Shown one piece after another: positions 36,570 through 45,479 of a DNA stretch of 64,000 bases (positions are counted from its first letter, which is position 1; each line of letters starts with the position of its first letter). The stretch comes from Nostoc sp. 'Peltigera membranacea cyanobiont' 210A (lineage in GTDB: Bacteria; Cyanobacteriota; Cyanobacteriia; Cyanobacteriales; Nostocaceae): positions 70,552-134,551 of the forward strand of contig NZ_NOLJ01000008.1 of assembly GCF_002246015.1 (NCBI RefSeq), read 5' to 3'. A program made the position numbers and the translations under genes. The notes under the pieces were generated by a model that was given only the letters and a program-made list of their open reading frames with translations, was not told the origin of the DNA and ran no database searches.

Positions 36570-37562
36570 ATGTCATTACATCAAGAATGTCAACAACCTT
36601 TAGTCAGCGTTGTTATCCCCACCTATAATCGACCAGACTATCTCAAGCAAGCGATCGCAAGTGCGATAAAACAAACTTATCAAAATATTGAAATTATTAT
36701 TTCTGATAATTGTAGTTCAGAAAATCCCCAAGTAATTGTCGCATCTTTTGGTGATTCACGCATCAAATTTTGGCAGCATCCGCAAAATGTGGGAATGTTA
36801 GCTAATCAGCAGTATGGCTTTAACATAGCGCAAGGTAAATATGTTGCTAGTCTCCATGATGATGATATTTGGAATGAAGATTTTTTAGCAAAGCTTGTAC
36901 CACCACTAGAAGCAAATTCTGATTTAATTCTCGCTTTTTGTGACCAATATATTATAGATGCTAATGGCATAATTAATCATGCTGGTACTGAAGAAAATAC
37001 ACGCGCTTACAAGCGAGATAAACTAGCAAAAGGAATTCATAAACCTTTTTCCAAAATTGGGTTAGTAGATAAAAGTATACCTACTGCTGCATCTTGCGTG
37101 ATTCGCAATAATTTGGTGGATTGGTATAGTATTCCCTCAGAAGTTGCTGGGATGTGGGATTTATATTTAACCTATCTATTCTGTATATCTGGTTATGGCG
37201 CTTACTATTGTCCAGAAAGATTGACGCGATATCGTGCCCATGAGCAAACTGATACTATGCTCAGTGGTAGTCGAGATGTACAAGCAAAAATTCGTAAAGC
37301 GAAAAGCGAAATGTTTTGCTATCAAGTATTTATGGAAGACCCTCGGTTACAGGAATTTAGAACTCATTTTCAGCAGAAATGGTTAGAAGCTAATACTACT
37401 TTGGGAATTGGTTTGCTACGAAGCGAACAGATAGCCGCCGCACGTCCTTATTTTTGGCAAGCTCTAAATCAACAAAAATTTAATGTGCGAACTATGGCAG
37501 CACTTAGTCTTAGTTTTACTCCGCAATTTTTAGCAAGTAAGTTAATAGGAATATCGAAATAA
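36570..37562 (+). CDS. family 2 glycosyltransferase
   Basis: A 330-residue GT-A fold enzyme with VSVVIPTYNRPDYLKQAIAS, IIISDNCSSENPQV and ASLHDDDIWN (DxD-type metal site). The C-terminal region (ARPYFWQALNQQKFNVRTM) resembles that of other capsule GT2 enzymes. It is 51 bases after the GT4 gene and probably co-transcribed with it. Confidence 0.9.
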   Translation: MSLHQECQQPLVSVVIPTYNRPDYLKQAIASAIKQTYQNIEIIISDNCSSENPQVIVASFGDSRIKFWQHPQNVGMLANQQYGFNIAQGKYVASLHDDDIWNEDFLAKLVPPLEANSDLILAFCDQYIIDANGIINHAGTEENTRAYKRDKLAKGIHKPFSKIGLVDKSIPTAASCVIRNNLVDWYSIPSEVAGMWDLYLTYLFCISGYGAYYCPERLTRYRAHEQTDTMLSGSRDVQAKIRKAKSEMFCYQVFMEDPRLQEFRTHFQQKWLEANTTLGIGLLRSEQIAAARPYFWQALNQQKFNVRTMAALSLSFTPQFLASKLIGISK

Positions 37563-37621
37563 TATCTCAATATCTCTGAGTTGAGGAATTTATTTGTTAA
37601 AGAGACCTCTTGAATAAGTCG

Positions 37622-37714
37622 TAGGACTTACGCACACTCTACGAATTCTCGGCGCTCTTGGCGTCTTGGCGGTTCGATAAATTAAGCTTTTTAGCAATTT
37701 TTGCGTAAGTCCTA
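37622..37714. mobile_element. 93-bp MITE, copy 2
   Basis: Perfect 13-bp terminal inverted repeats TAGGACTTACGCA (37622-37634) and TGCGTAAGTCCTA (37702-37714) are flanked by a 5-bp direct repeat AGTCG (37617-37621 and 37715-37719). The interior has no coding capacity. Confidence 0.85.
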
Positions 37715-37720
37715 AGTCGA

Positions 37721-37809
37721 ATAGACCCCCCTTAATCCCCCCTTATAAAGGGGGGAAAGTTGAAATCTTGCCCCCTCCCCAATACATACGGGGAGGGTTG
37801 GGGAGGGGT
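37721..37809 (+). repeat. C/G-rich palindromic repeat, plus-orientation copy
   Basis: Contains CCCCCCTTATAAAGGGGGG and CCCCTCCCCAATACATACGG then GGAGGGTTGGGGAGGGG. The element at 49234-49326 is its reverse-complement copy. Confidence 0.75.
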
Positions 37810-37842
37810 GATTCAAGGATTTTATCCTTAAGGAAGTAGTGT

Positions 37843-39045
37843 ATGAAACTTTGTATTGTTACTCATAAAATCAAAAAAGGTGATGGTCAGGGACGGGTAA
37901 ACTATGAGGTTGCTAAGGAAGCAATACGTCGCGGTCATCACTTGACATTATTAGCTAGTGAAGTTGCACCAGAACTAGAAGAAAATAGTCAAGTTAATTG
38001 GATTAAAATTCCAGTCAAAGGCTATCCTACAGAATTTTTACGTAATTTCATCTTTGCCCAAAAAAGTGCAGATTGGTTACGTAAACATCGCTCTGATATT
38101 GATTTAGTTAAAGTCAATGGAGCAATTAATCTGGCTGCGGCTGATGTAAATGCTGTACATTTTGTCCACAGTTCATGGTTGCGATCGCCTGTTCATATTT
38201 CCCGCAACCGCCGCGATTTATATGGTTTTTACCAGTGGCTATTTACGGCTTTTAATGCCCGTTGGGAAAAACAAGCTTTCCAAAAAGCGCAGGTTGTTGT
38301 GGCTGTATCTGAAAAGGTAGCCCAAGAATTAGTCAACATTGGTGTACCGCGTTCTCGGATTCGGGTAATTGTCAATGGCGTTGATTTAGAAGAGTTTACC
38401 CCTGGTGAAAGCAATCGCCAAAAATTAGGTTTACCGGAGAATGTCACCCTAGCCCTGTTCGCTGGAGATATCCGCACACCCAGAAAGAATTTAGATACAG
38501 TATTACACGCCTTGGTGAAAGTTCCCGATTTACATTTGGCGGTAGTAGGTCATATCGAAGGTAGTCCTTTCCCACAACTAGCGGCATCCTTGGGGTTAAG
38601 CGATCGCGTGCATTTTGTCGGATTTCGCCGTGATATCCCCGAAATTATGCGGTCAGTAGATTTATTTATTTTTCCTTCCCGATATGAAGCTTGTAGCCTC
38701 GTATTGTTAGAAGCACTTTCTTCAGGACTACCAGTAATTACTGCCACAGCTACCGGAGGTGCAGAGTTGGTGACACCAGAATGTGGCATCGTCTTAACCG
38801 ACTCAAATGATATCGAAGCTTTAGCTGTGGCGATGATGTCCTTGGTAAGTGTAGACATGCTTATGCAGCAAATGAGTCAAGCTGCTCGTTCTGTGGCAGA
38901 ACAACACAGCTGGACTACTATGGCACAAACTTATGTGGATTTATTCGAGGAGTTAAGCAAGAATGCGGAACACCGTTCTGATACCGACTTATCGCCGTCC
39001 ACAAGACCTCTCACGCTGCCTTTTGGCGCTACAGGAGCAAACTAA
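37843..39045 (+). CDS. family 4 glycosyltransferase
   Basis: A 400-residue GT-B enzyme. KGDGQGRVNYEVAKEAIRRG forms the N-terminal loop. The C-terminal domain shows LFAGDIRTPRKNLDTVLHAL and the E-x7-E motif in PSRYEACSLVLLEALSSGLP. Its last 83 bases overlap the next gene in another frame, so the two are translationally linked. Confidence 0.9.
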   Translation: MKLCIVTHKIKKGDGQGRVNYEVAKEAIRRGHHLTLLASEVAPELEENSQVNWIKIPVKGYPTEFLRNFIFAQKSADWLRKHRSDIDLVKVNGAINLAAADVNAVHFVHSSWLRSPVHISRNRRDLYGFYQWLFTAFNARWEKQAFQKAQVVVAVSEKVAQELVNIGVPRSRIRVIVNGVDLEEFTPGESNRQKLGLPENVTLALFAGDIRTPRKNLDTVLHALVKVPDLHLAVVGHIEGSPFPQLAASLGLSDRVHFVGFRRDIPEIMRSVDLFIFPSRYEACSLVLLEALSSGLPVITATATGGAELVTPECGIVLTDSNDIEALAVAMMSLVSVDMLMQQMSQAARSVAEQHSWTTMAQTYVDLFEELSKNAEHRSDTDLSPSTRPLTLPFGATGAN

Positions 39046-39913
39046 ACCAGTCGATCAGGTGATAGTGGTTGTCCGCGATACGGATGCAGAAACTTGGCAA
39101 TTTCTTGCCCAATACACAGCGCACAATTTGCCACTGCATCCCGTGAAAGTGACACAACCAGGGGTAGTAGCAGCTCTCAACGCCGGATTAGCAGCAGTGG
39201 AGGGCGATATTGTTTCCATTACTGATGATGATGCCGCACCCCACCCCGATTGGTTAGAGCGGATTGCGGCTTACTTTACCTGTGATAGTCGCCTCGGCGG
39301 ACTGGGAGGGCGTGATTGGATATACCACGGCAGCAAATTAGAAGACGAATCCCGCCCAGTAGTGGGACAGTTGCAATGGTTTGGGCGAGTCATTGGCAAC
39401 CATCACCTGGGAGTGGGAGAACCCCGCGAAGTCGATATTCTCAAGGGCGTAAACATGAGTTTTCGTACCCAAGCTATCGGACAACTACGCTTTGACGAGC
39501 GGATGCGTGGTACTGGAGCGCAAGTACACTTTGAAATGGCATTCACCCTGGCATTAAAGCGGGCTGGTTGGAAGATAATTTACGATCCTAGCGTTGCTGT
39601 AGATCATTATCCAGCACAACGTTTTGATGAAGATCAGCGAAATAACTTTAATGAAATTGCCTTTATTAACTTAGTCCATAATGAAACCTTAGTTTTACTA
39701 GAACATTTACCATTTATCCGCCGGATTGCATTTTTGTTCTGGGCAGTATTTGTAGGTACATGCGATAGTTTGGGCTTAGTACAATGTCTGAGATTTTTAC
39801 CTAGTCAAAGGCAGTTGGCAGGGAAAAAGTTATTAGCATCTTGGCGTGGGCGTTGGCAGGGATATCAAGAATTCAAAATTCAAAATTCAAAATTCAAAAT
39901 TAAGGAAATTTGA
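38963..39913 (+). CDS. family 2 glycosyltransferase
   Basis: A 316-residue GT-A enzyme: VLIPTYRRPQDLSRCLLAL, SITDDDAAPHPDWLERI and ILKGVNMSFRTQAIGQLRFD are typical. The ATG at 38963 lies inside the 3' end of the previous gene; it gives the complete first strand of the fold, so the 83-base overlap seems real. The C-terminus (EFKIQNSKFKIKEI) is encoded by a tandem AAAATTC repeat that has run into the gene end. Confidence 0.88.
   Translation: MRNTVLIPTYRRPQDLSRCLLALQEQTKPVDQVIVVVRDTDAETWQFLAQYTAHNLPLHPVKVTQPGVVAALNAGLAAVEGDIVSITDDDAAPHPDWLERIAAYFTCDSRLGGLGGRDWIYHGSKLEDESRPVVGQLQWFGRVIGNHHLGVGEPREVDILKGVNMSFRTQAIGQLRFDERMRGTGAQVHFEMAFTLALKRAGWKIIYDPSVAVDHYPAQRFDEDQRNNFNEIAFINLVHNETLVLLEHLPFIRRIAFLFWAVFVGTCDSLGLVQCLRFLPSQRQLAGKKLLASWRGRWQGYQEFKIQNSKFKIKEI
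39870..39905. repeat. short tandem repeat (AATTCAAA-type) at the 3' end of a glycosyltransferase gene
   Basis: TTCAAAATTCAAAATTCAAA, with a 10-base period, runs through the last codons and the stop. It is a common short repeat in Nostocales. Confidence 0.75.
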
Positions 39914-39960
39914 ATTTATTGGAAGCTGCCAAATTTATTTATCTGTACATCTAAAATTGA

Positions 39961-41430
39961 ATGAATTCTAAGCAGATACTTTTCAATAGTTTTTTACAAG
40001 AAAACTATTCTCCCGAAGAGCGATCGCTACAGGGTTGGATGGCGATCGCAGGCTTTATATTACTAACTGTAGTTTGCTATTTTGGTGGTGTTACTGCCGC
40101 ATTGCGCCTAATTTACCCGGCGACAGCTTTAGTAGTAGCCTTATTTTTATATTGGCGACATCCCATTCTCTACATTGGCTTTACTTGGTGGATTTGGTTT
40201 CTCACGCCCTTAGCGACTCGCTTAGTTGACTATCGCGTAGGGTGGGATGCTAGCCGGCAAATGCTCATAGCACCCTACTTAGTGGTGTTTATAACTATAG
40301 CAACATTTTTGCGACACTTTCCCCGCGCTTCTCGCCAAGGGGGTTTGCCGTTTGTTTTGGCTTTTATCGGAGTGTTTTATGGCTTTCTCATCGGTCTAAT
40401 TTACAACGCACCTATTCCTGTAGCACGCGGATTGATGGATTGGCTCAGTCCGGTTATTTTCGCTTTTCACTTATTTATCAACTGGCGAGATTATCCCAGC
40501 TATCGCCAGAACATTCAGCGAACATTTCTCTGGTGTGTGTTGATTTTAGGAACTTATGGCGTATATCAATTTGTGGTAGCTCCTGAGTGGGATAGATACT
40601 GGCTCATACAATCAAAATTATTCATGAGTTCGGGAAACCCTGTACCTTTTGGGATGCGCGTCTGGAGTACATTACACTCAGTCGGCCCCTTTGGTTCTGT
40701 TATGCAGGCTGGGTTACTGTTATTATTTACCGGTTCAGGAAACTTAATTTTTCCGGCTTCAGCTGTTGGTTACTTATCTTTTCTATTAACACAAGCACGT
40801 ACTAATTGGGGAGGCTGGTTATTTGGAATAATTATGATTATGGGTTCAGTCAGAGCCAAAATTCAAATGCGCTTAATTACCATAATTGTGGTCATGGCTA
40901 TTTGTGTTGTGCCATTGACAACTATCGAACCAATTGCTGGAGTAGTGGCAGCACGTTTTGAAACTTTTTCTAATATTCAAGAAGATGGCAGCTTTAAAGA
41001 TAGATCGGGAACTTACGACAGAAATCTTGGTTTAGCCCTTTCTAATGCTTTAGGTAATGGCTTAGGAAATATTTGGAAGGTCAACGAAAAAACTGGTCAA
41101 ATTGAAGTAGTAGTAATTGATAGCGGCATTTTAGATATGTTTTTCACCCTTGGTTGGTTTGGAGGCATATTTTATATGGGTGGATTAATTTTCTTGATTA
41201 TTACTGTTAGCAGCTATGGTGAAGGTCGTTTCGATAGTTTTGTCAGTGCTGCCCGCGCCATTGGGATCAGTTCTGCTTCACAGTTAGTTATCGGTAGCGG
41301 GATGTTGAGTGTGTCAGGGATGATTCTTTGGGGATTTTTAGCTATGGCTATGGCAGGACATAAGTACTATAGCAATCCTCAGATGTTCTCCAATATTCCT
41401 AACTTCTCCAAGAAATCGAGAATCTCATAA
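39961..41430 (+). CDS. O-antigen ligase/polymerase-like membrane protein
   Basis: A 489-residue integral membrane protein with about ten or more hydrophobic segments (for example WMAIAGFILLTVVCYFGGVT, GLPFVLAFIGVFYGFLIGLI, GWFGGIFYMGGLIFLIITV). The pattern of a long polar loop between late helices (about residues 330-385, with RFETFSNIQEDGSFKDR) fits the Wzy/WaaL O-antigen polymerase-ligase class, whose primary sequence is poorly conserved. In a Wzx/Wzy-type pathway this would polymerise repeat units ahead of the Wzc-like protein. Confidence 0.75.
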   Translation: MNSKQILFNSFLQENYSPEERSLQGWMAIAGFILLTVVCYFGGVTAALRLIYPATALVVALFLYWRHPILYIGFTWWIWFLTPLATRLVDYRVGWDASRQMLIAPYLVVFITIATFLRHFPRASRQGGLPFVLAFIGVFYGFLIGLIYNAPIPVARGLMDWLSPVIFAFHLFINWRDYPSYRQNIQRTFLWCVLILGTYGVYQFVVAPEWDRYWLIQSKLFMSSGNPVPFGMRVWSTLHSVGPFGSVMQAGLLLLFTGSGNLIFPASAVGYLSFLLTQARTNWGGWLFGIIMIMGSVRAKIQMRLITIIVVMAICVVPLTTIEPIAGVVAARFETFSNIQEDGSFKDRSGTYDRNLGLALSNALGNGLGNIWKVNEKTGQIEVVVIDSGILDMFFTLGWFGGIFYMGGLIFLIITVSSYGEGRFDSFVSAARAIGISSASQLVIGSGMLSVSGMILWGFLAMAMAGHKYYSNPQMFSNIPNFSKKSRIS

Positions 41431-41462
41431 ATTTTACAACTTAAATAGGACTTTTATAGATT

Positions 41463-42596
41463 ATGAAAGTAATTATTGTCATGCCACTGGCCGAGCAACG
41501 AGGCGGTGGTGAAATGATGCTTTGGGATTTGGTGCAGCAGGGACGTAATGCTGGTGTTGAGTGGCTGGTGATATTTTTAGAAGACGGCCCGATGGTCGAA
41601 CAAGTAAAGTCTCTCGGTATTGATGCGCGAGTTGTAGAAAGTGGACGTTTACGGCAAATCCACCGTTTTATTGGTGCTGTTTTGCGGATTGCTGCGATCG
41701 CACGCCGCGAACGTGCAGATATAATTGTCAATTGGATGTGGATTACGCATATATCTGGAGGCTTGGCGGCGATGTTGGCGGGCTTGCCTGCTGTGTGGTA
41801 TCAACTAGAAGTACCTAGTGATAAAACTTGGTTGGTGCGAATCGCAACTTTAATCCCAGCGCGGGCAATTATTACCCTTTCGCAAGATGGTAAGCAAGCA
41901 CAGGCAGAGATTTGGCCCCACAGACCAACACCTTTAGTTTATCCTGGTGTCGCATTAGACCGATTTGAGCCTAATGCTTTACCAACTCCAGAAGAAGCAC
42001 GGCGAAAACTAGGCTTACCTTTACACGGGCCGTTGATTGGAATTGTGGGACGATTGCAACGATGGAAGGGAATGCACGTATTGGTGCAAGCGATGCCCAA
42101 AATTTTACAGAAGTATCCCGATGCCCATTGTGTGGTGGTTGGTGGTAAACACGATTTGGAACCGGATTATGAGGACTTCTTAAAAGCCGAAATCACCGCC
42201 TTGGGCTTGAAAGACCAAGTAATTATGGCTGGGCTACAGCGCAATATCCCGGAATGGGTGCAGGCGATGGATGTATTTGTTCATGCATCAGATAATGAGC
42301 CATTTGGGATTGTGATTATTGAGGCGATGGCACTGGGTAAACCTGTAATTGCTGGCAGTGCAGGCGGCCCCACAGAGATTATTACCGATGGCATGAATGG
42401 ACTATTAACACCTTACGGTGATGCGGATAAATTAGCGATCGCAATTCTCCGCTATCTTGACGAGCAAGAATTTGCCCAGAGTGCGGGAATAGCTGCCAGA
42501 CAACGCGCCCTCGATTTCTCAACGCAGAATTATGCCCAAAATTTTATTAATGCAATTCGCTCTGTAATGCCTAGTCCTCTATCGCAAAAGTTTTGA
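41463..42596 (+). CDS. family 4 glycosyltransferase
   Basis: A 377-residue GT-B enzyme. MKVIIVMPLAEQRGGGEMML is the N-terminal glycine-rich start, IGIVGRLQRWKGMHVLVQAM opens the donor domain, and VHASDNEPFGIVIIEAMALG carries the retaining E-x7-E motif. It follows the polymerase-like gene by 32 bases and is probably on the same transcript. Confidence 0.9.
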   Translation: MKVIIVMPLAEQRGGGEMMLWDLVQQGRNAGVEWLVIFLEDGPMVEQVKSLGIDARVVESGRLRQIHRFIGAVLRIAAIARRERADIIVNWMWITHISGGLAAMLAGLPAVWYQLEVPSDKTWLVRIATLIPARAIITLSQDGKQAQAEIWPHRPTPLVYPGVALDRFEPNALPTPEEARRKLGLPLHGPLIGIVGRLQRWKGMHVLVQAMPKILQKYPDAHCVVVGGKHDLEPDYEDFLKAEITALGLKDQVIMAGLQRNIPEWVQAMDVFVHASDNEPFGIVIIEAMALGKPVIAGSAGGPTEIITDGMNGLLTPYGDADKLAIAILRYLDEQEFAQSAGIAARQRALDFSTQNYAQNFINAIRSVMPSPLSQKF

Positions 42597-42599
42597 TAG

Positions 42600-42656
42600 G
42601 TTTGTAGTAAGCACTTTAGTGCTTAAAAATCCAGGACTAAAGTCCTTACTACAAAC
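42600..42656. repeat. 57-bp palindrome after a glycosyltransferase gene
   Basis: GTTTGTAGTAAGCACTTTAG (from 42600) pairs with CTAAAGTCCTTACTACAAAC (ending 42656) over 21 positions with one mismatch. It starts 3 bases after the stop. It may fold in RNA as a terminator; this palindrome is also a known interspersed type in Nostoc. Confidence 0.7.
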
Positions 42657-42733
42657 ACATTTACGCCTCATAATTAATACCCTTTATGCATCTGCGCAAT
42701 ATAAAAAACATTTATGCAAAAGGAACTAAATCA

Positions 42734-44383
42734 ATGTTGATTGATAGCCGCAAATTGCCAATAGATGAAATTATCAATACTGAAGTTTGTATAGTTGGTG
42801 CTGGCCCAGCAGGAATTACACTCGCACGAGAATTAATTGGGCAAGACTTTCGAGTTTGCTTACTAGAAAGTGGTGATTTGGAATTTAATCAAGAAACTGC
42901 ATCTCTTGGTGAAGGCGAAACGGTTGGAGATCCTTTTCCACCCTTACAAGATATGCGTCATCGTCAATTTGGTGGAATGGCTAATGTCTGGAATATTGAA
43001 ATTAATAAAAATCAACTTGGTTTGAGGCACGTACCGTTAGACGAAATAGATTTTGAAAAACGAGATTGGGTTCCATACAGTGGCTGGCCTTTTAGTAAAT
43101 CTCACCTGAATCCATTTTATGAGCGCGCGCAAGCAGTCTGTAAACTCGGTTCTTTTGCTTATGAAGCTGAGGCTTGGGAAAATGCTCAATCTCCTCGGAC
43201 ACATTTCACAAGCGACCGAGTTACTACCAGTATGTTTCAGTTTGGCCCGCGCGATATTTTCACCAATGAATATCGCCACCAAATTAATCAATCTCCTAAT
43301 ATAACTACATTCCTCAACGCCAATGTGGTAGAAATTGAGGCAGATGAAACCGCCCAAACAGTGAAACGCGTGCAAGTTGCTTGTTTATCTGGTAAGAAAT
43401 TTTGGGTTGTTGCAAAAGTATTTATTTTAGCCGCAGGTGGGATTGAAAACGCGCGTTTATTATTACTATCAAACAGAATTCAAAAGAATGGATTAGGCAA
43501 TCAACATGATTTAGTGGGTAGATTCTTCATGGATCATCCATTTATCCGTTGTGGTATGCTTGTTCCGCAAAATCGCAAAATCTTTAATTCGATGGCTTTG
43601 TATGATTTACGCCGCGTGAATAATGTCACAGTCATGGGAAAGTTTGCGCTGACGGAACAAGTGATGCGCCGCGAGAAATTACTAAATATGACCGCGTTGT
43701 TATATCCCAGAGATGGAAGGTATAGATCGGCGGCAAAGGCTTCTGCAAAAATTTTGTTCTCTTCAGTTCGACAAAGACAGTTACCTAAAAATATTTTTCA
43801 GCATTTGCAAAATGTGATGACGAATATTGATGATTTAGTAGCTGATTGGTATAAATATAATCTCAAAAAGGAATATTTATTCCCTGATTTAAGTCATGGA
43901 GGATGGTCTGATCGTGAAGGTAATGAACAGAAATATACAAAGTTTGAAGTTCTTAGCCAAACAGAACAAACCCCAAATCCAAATAATCGGGTAACACTCA
44001 GTAATCAACTAGATAAGCTGGGTTGTGCGCAAGCAAAATTAATTAATTATTGGAGCGAAATAGATATTTGCAGTGTGAAGCGATCGCAGTTAGTATTTGC
44101 ACAAGAGTTTGCTAGCGCCGGACTGGGTGAGTTGCAGATTGAATTAGATGGCGATCGTCCAGTTGCTTCTCTTAGTACCCATCATAATATGGGAACAACA
44201 CGTATGCATCACGACCCAAAACAAGGAGTAGTCGATGCAAATTGTCAAGTTCACGGCATCTCTAATTTATTTATGGCAGGTAGCTCGGTTTTCCCTACAG
44301 GAGGCTATGCTAATCCGACACTTACCATTGTTGCCTTGGCAATTCGATTGGCCGACCATCTGAAAGCTGAATTGTCTCACTAA
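42734..44383 (+). CDS. GMC-family FAD oxidoreductase
   Basis: A 549-residue glucose-methanol-choline type flavoenzyme. The FAD site is EVCIVGAGPAGITLARELIG near the start, FGGMANVWN is the second flavin contact, FILAAGGIENARLLL is mid-protein, and the C-terminus has the HHNMGTTRM and NLFMAGSSVFPTGGYANPT signatures with the active-site histidine region. The ATG at 42734, with AAGGA 9 bases upstream, is preferred to one 16 codons earlier. It closes the island and may oxidise a sugar hydroxyl during polysaccharide assembly; the substrate is unknown. Confidence 0.85.
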   Translation: MLIDSRKLPIDEIINTEVCIVGAGPAGITLARELIGQDFRVCLLESGDLEFNQETASLGEGETVGDPFPPLQDMRHRQFGGMANVWNIEINKNQLGLRHVPLDEIDFEKRDWVPYSGWPFSKSHLNPFYERAQAVCKLGSFAYEAEAWENAQSPRTHFTSDRVTTSMFQFGPRDIFTNEYRHQINQSPNITTFLNANVVEIEADETAQTVKRVQVACLSGKKFWVVAKVFILAAGGIENARLLLLSNRIQKNGLGNQHDLVGRFFMDHPFIRCGMLVPQNRKIFNSMALYDLRRVNNVTVMGKFALTEQVMRREKLLNMTALLYPRDGRYRSAAKASAKILFSSVRQRQLPKNIFQHLQNVMTNIDDLVADWYKYNLKKEYLFPDLSHGGWSDREGNEQKYTKFEVLSQTEQTPNPNNRVTLSNQLDKLGCAQAKLINYWSEIDICSVKRSQLVFAQEFASAGLGELQIELDGDRPVASLSTHHNMGTTRMHHDPKQGVVDANCQVHGISNLFMAGSSVFPTGGYANPTLTIVALAIRLADHLKAELSH

Positions 44384-44556
44384 GTATAACTTTGTGTAAA
44401 ATCGTCACGTTTTAGAAGTAGCGATCGCCTGAGCGCACATCACCACATTACAGTATCTGCACCGATCCCAAGCCTGTTGCTACTGCCACAAGCCAGTGAA
44501 AAATGACTTTTTACTGGTCTATTGCTGGATTAGAAGATAAAAATTGATTTTTCTTT

Positions 44557-44596
44557 CACCAAAAGTCCTCCAACTGGGGTTGGAGGACTTTTGGTG
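44557..44596 (+). terminator. strong hairpin after the GMC gene
   Basis: A perfect 18-bp stem (CACCAAAAGTCCTCCAAC and complement) with loop TGGG. There is no U-tract on the plus strand, but on the minus strand AAAGAAAAATC follows. It marks the end of the polysaccharide island. Confidence 0.6.
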
Positions 44597-44647
44597 GGAT
44601 ACTTACTGTAAAAGTTTGTTTCGCTCATTTCGTACATTGCGTTCATT

Positions 44648-44707
44648 TTGAATAAGAGTTATTATATGGTGGTATAATGAAATTGCAATCCATATTTTCG
44701 TATGGAT
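44648..44707 (+). promoter_or_regulatory. putative promoter and operator of the toxin-antitoxin operon
   Basis: TATAAT at 44673-44678 with TTGAAT at 44648-44653 (19-bp spacing) makes a plausible promoter. A perfect inverted repeat ATCCATA-6-TATGGAT (44688-44707) covers the expected transcript start, where an autoregulating antitoxin would bind. Inference from position and symmetry. Confidence 0.45.
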
Positions 44708-44751
44708 AAGTGGAGTGCAATTCGATATTAGACAGAGAGAGGCTGATATCT

Positions 44752-45225
44752 ATGACACTCAGTACATATCAATCTAGTAGGACTGCTGTACCTACGGAAG
44801 AAGATGCTACGCTAGCTAAAAAAAGTAGTCAAACTTTGGCATCCTATGTACGGGATAATGATGCATACCGCACTATCAAAGTTGTGCAAGATAACGCTAT
44901 AAGTGAAACAGTTACCATACCAGCAGCTGCTTTTCATCTGCTTGTTGACATCTTGACGCAAATGGCTAAAGGTAATGCTGTTACTCTTATACCCGTACAC
45001 GCAGAACTGACGACACAAGAAGCAGCTGATATTTTAAATGTTTCTCGTCCTTATTTGGTAGGGTTATTGGAATCTGGAGAGATGCCATACCGTAAAGTAG
45101 GAACGCGACGACGGGTGCGTTATCAGGATCTACTCAGTTACAAAAATCAAATTGATACTTTACGAATGCAAGCTCTTGATGAGCTTACTGCTCAAGCTCA
45201 AGAACTAAATATGGGGTACGAATAA
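44752..45225 (+). CDS. helix-turn-helix antitoxin (excisionase family)
   Basis: A 157-residue protein. The C-terminal half is an excisionase/MerR-like winged helix: LTTQEAADILNVSRPYLVGL, then GEMPYRKVGTRRRVRYQDLL. The N-terminal half (IKVVQDNAISETVTIPAAA) resembles antitoxin dimerisation or toxin-binding segments. ATG at 44752 has a GAGAGG sequence upstream; an earlier TTG/ATG is possible. With the PIN gene downstream, it is the antitoxin of a VapBC-like pair of the kind with Xis-type antitoxins. Confidence 0.82.
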   Translation: MTLSTYQSSRTAVPTEEDATLAKKSSQTLASYVRDNDAYRTIKVVQDNAISETVTIPAAAFHLLVDILTQMAKGNAVTLIPVHAELTTQEAADILNVSRPYLVGLLESGEMPYRKVGTRRRVRYQDLLSYKNQIDTLRMQALDELTAQAQELNMGYE

Positions 45226-45479
45226 GAATCCTGATACATAACAGTTTCGCATGATTAGCCAGATGCTCTGCTAAAGGCAACTCTAGGAATAAAAGTACAT
45301 CTAACAATCAAGTAAACTAAGTCAGGAAGCCCTCTAGTAACCAATTGACTTAGTTTTAACTTTAATGCGATTGAAACTATAAGTTAAGATCAAAAATTTA
45401 CTTAGTATAAAGGACATTTATAAAGAAAATTTGTTACCACTGTTAGGGGTAATAATTTCAAACTAATAGAGCAATTATA

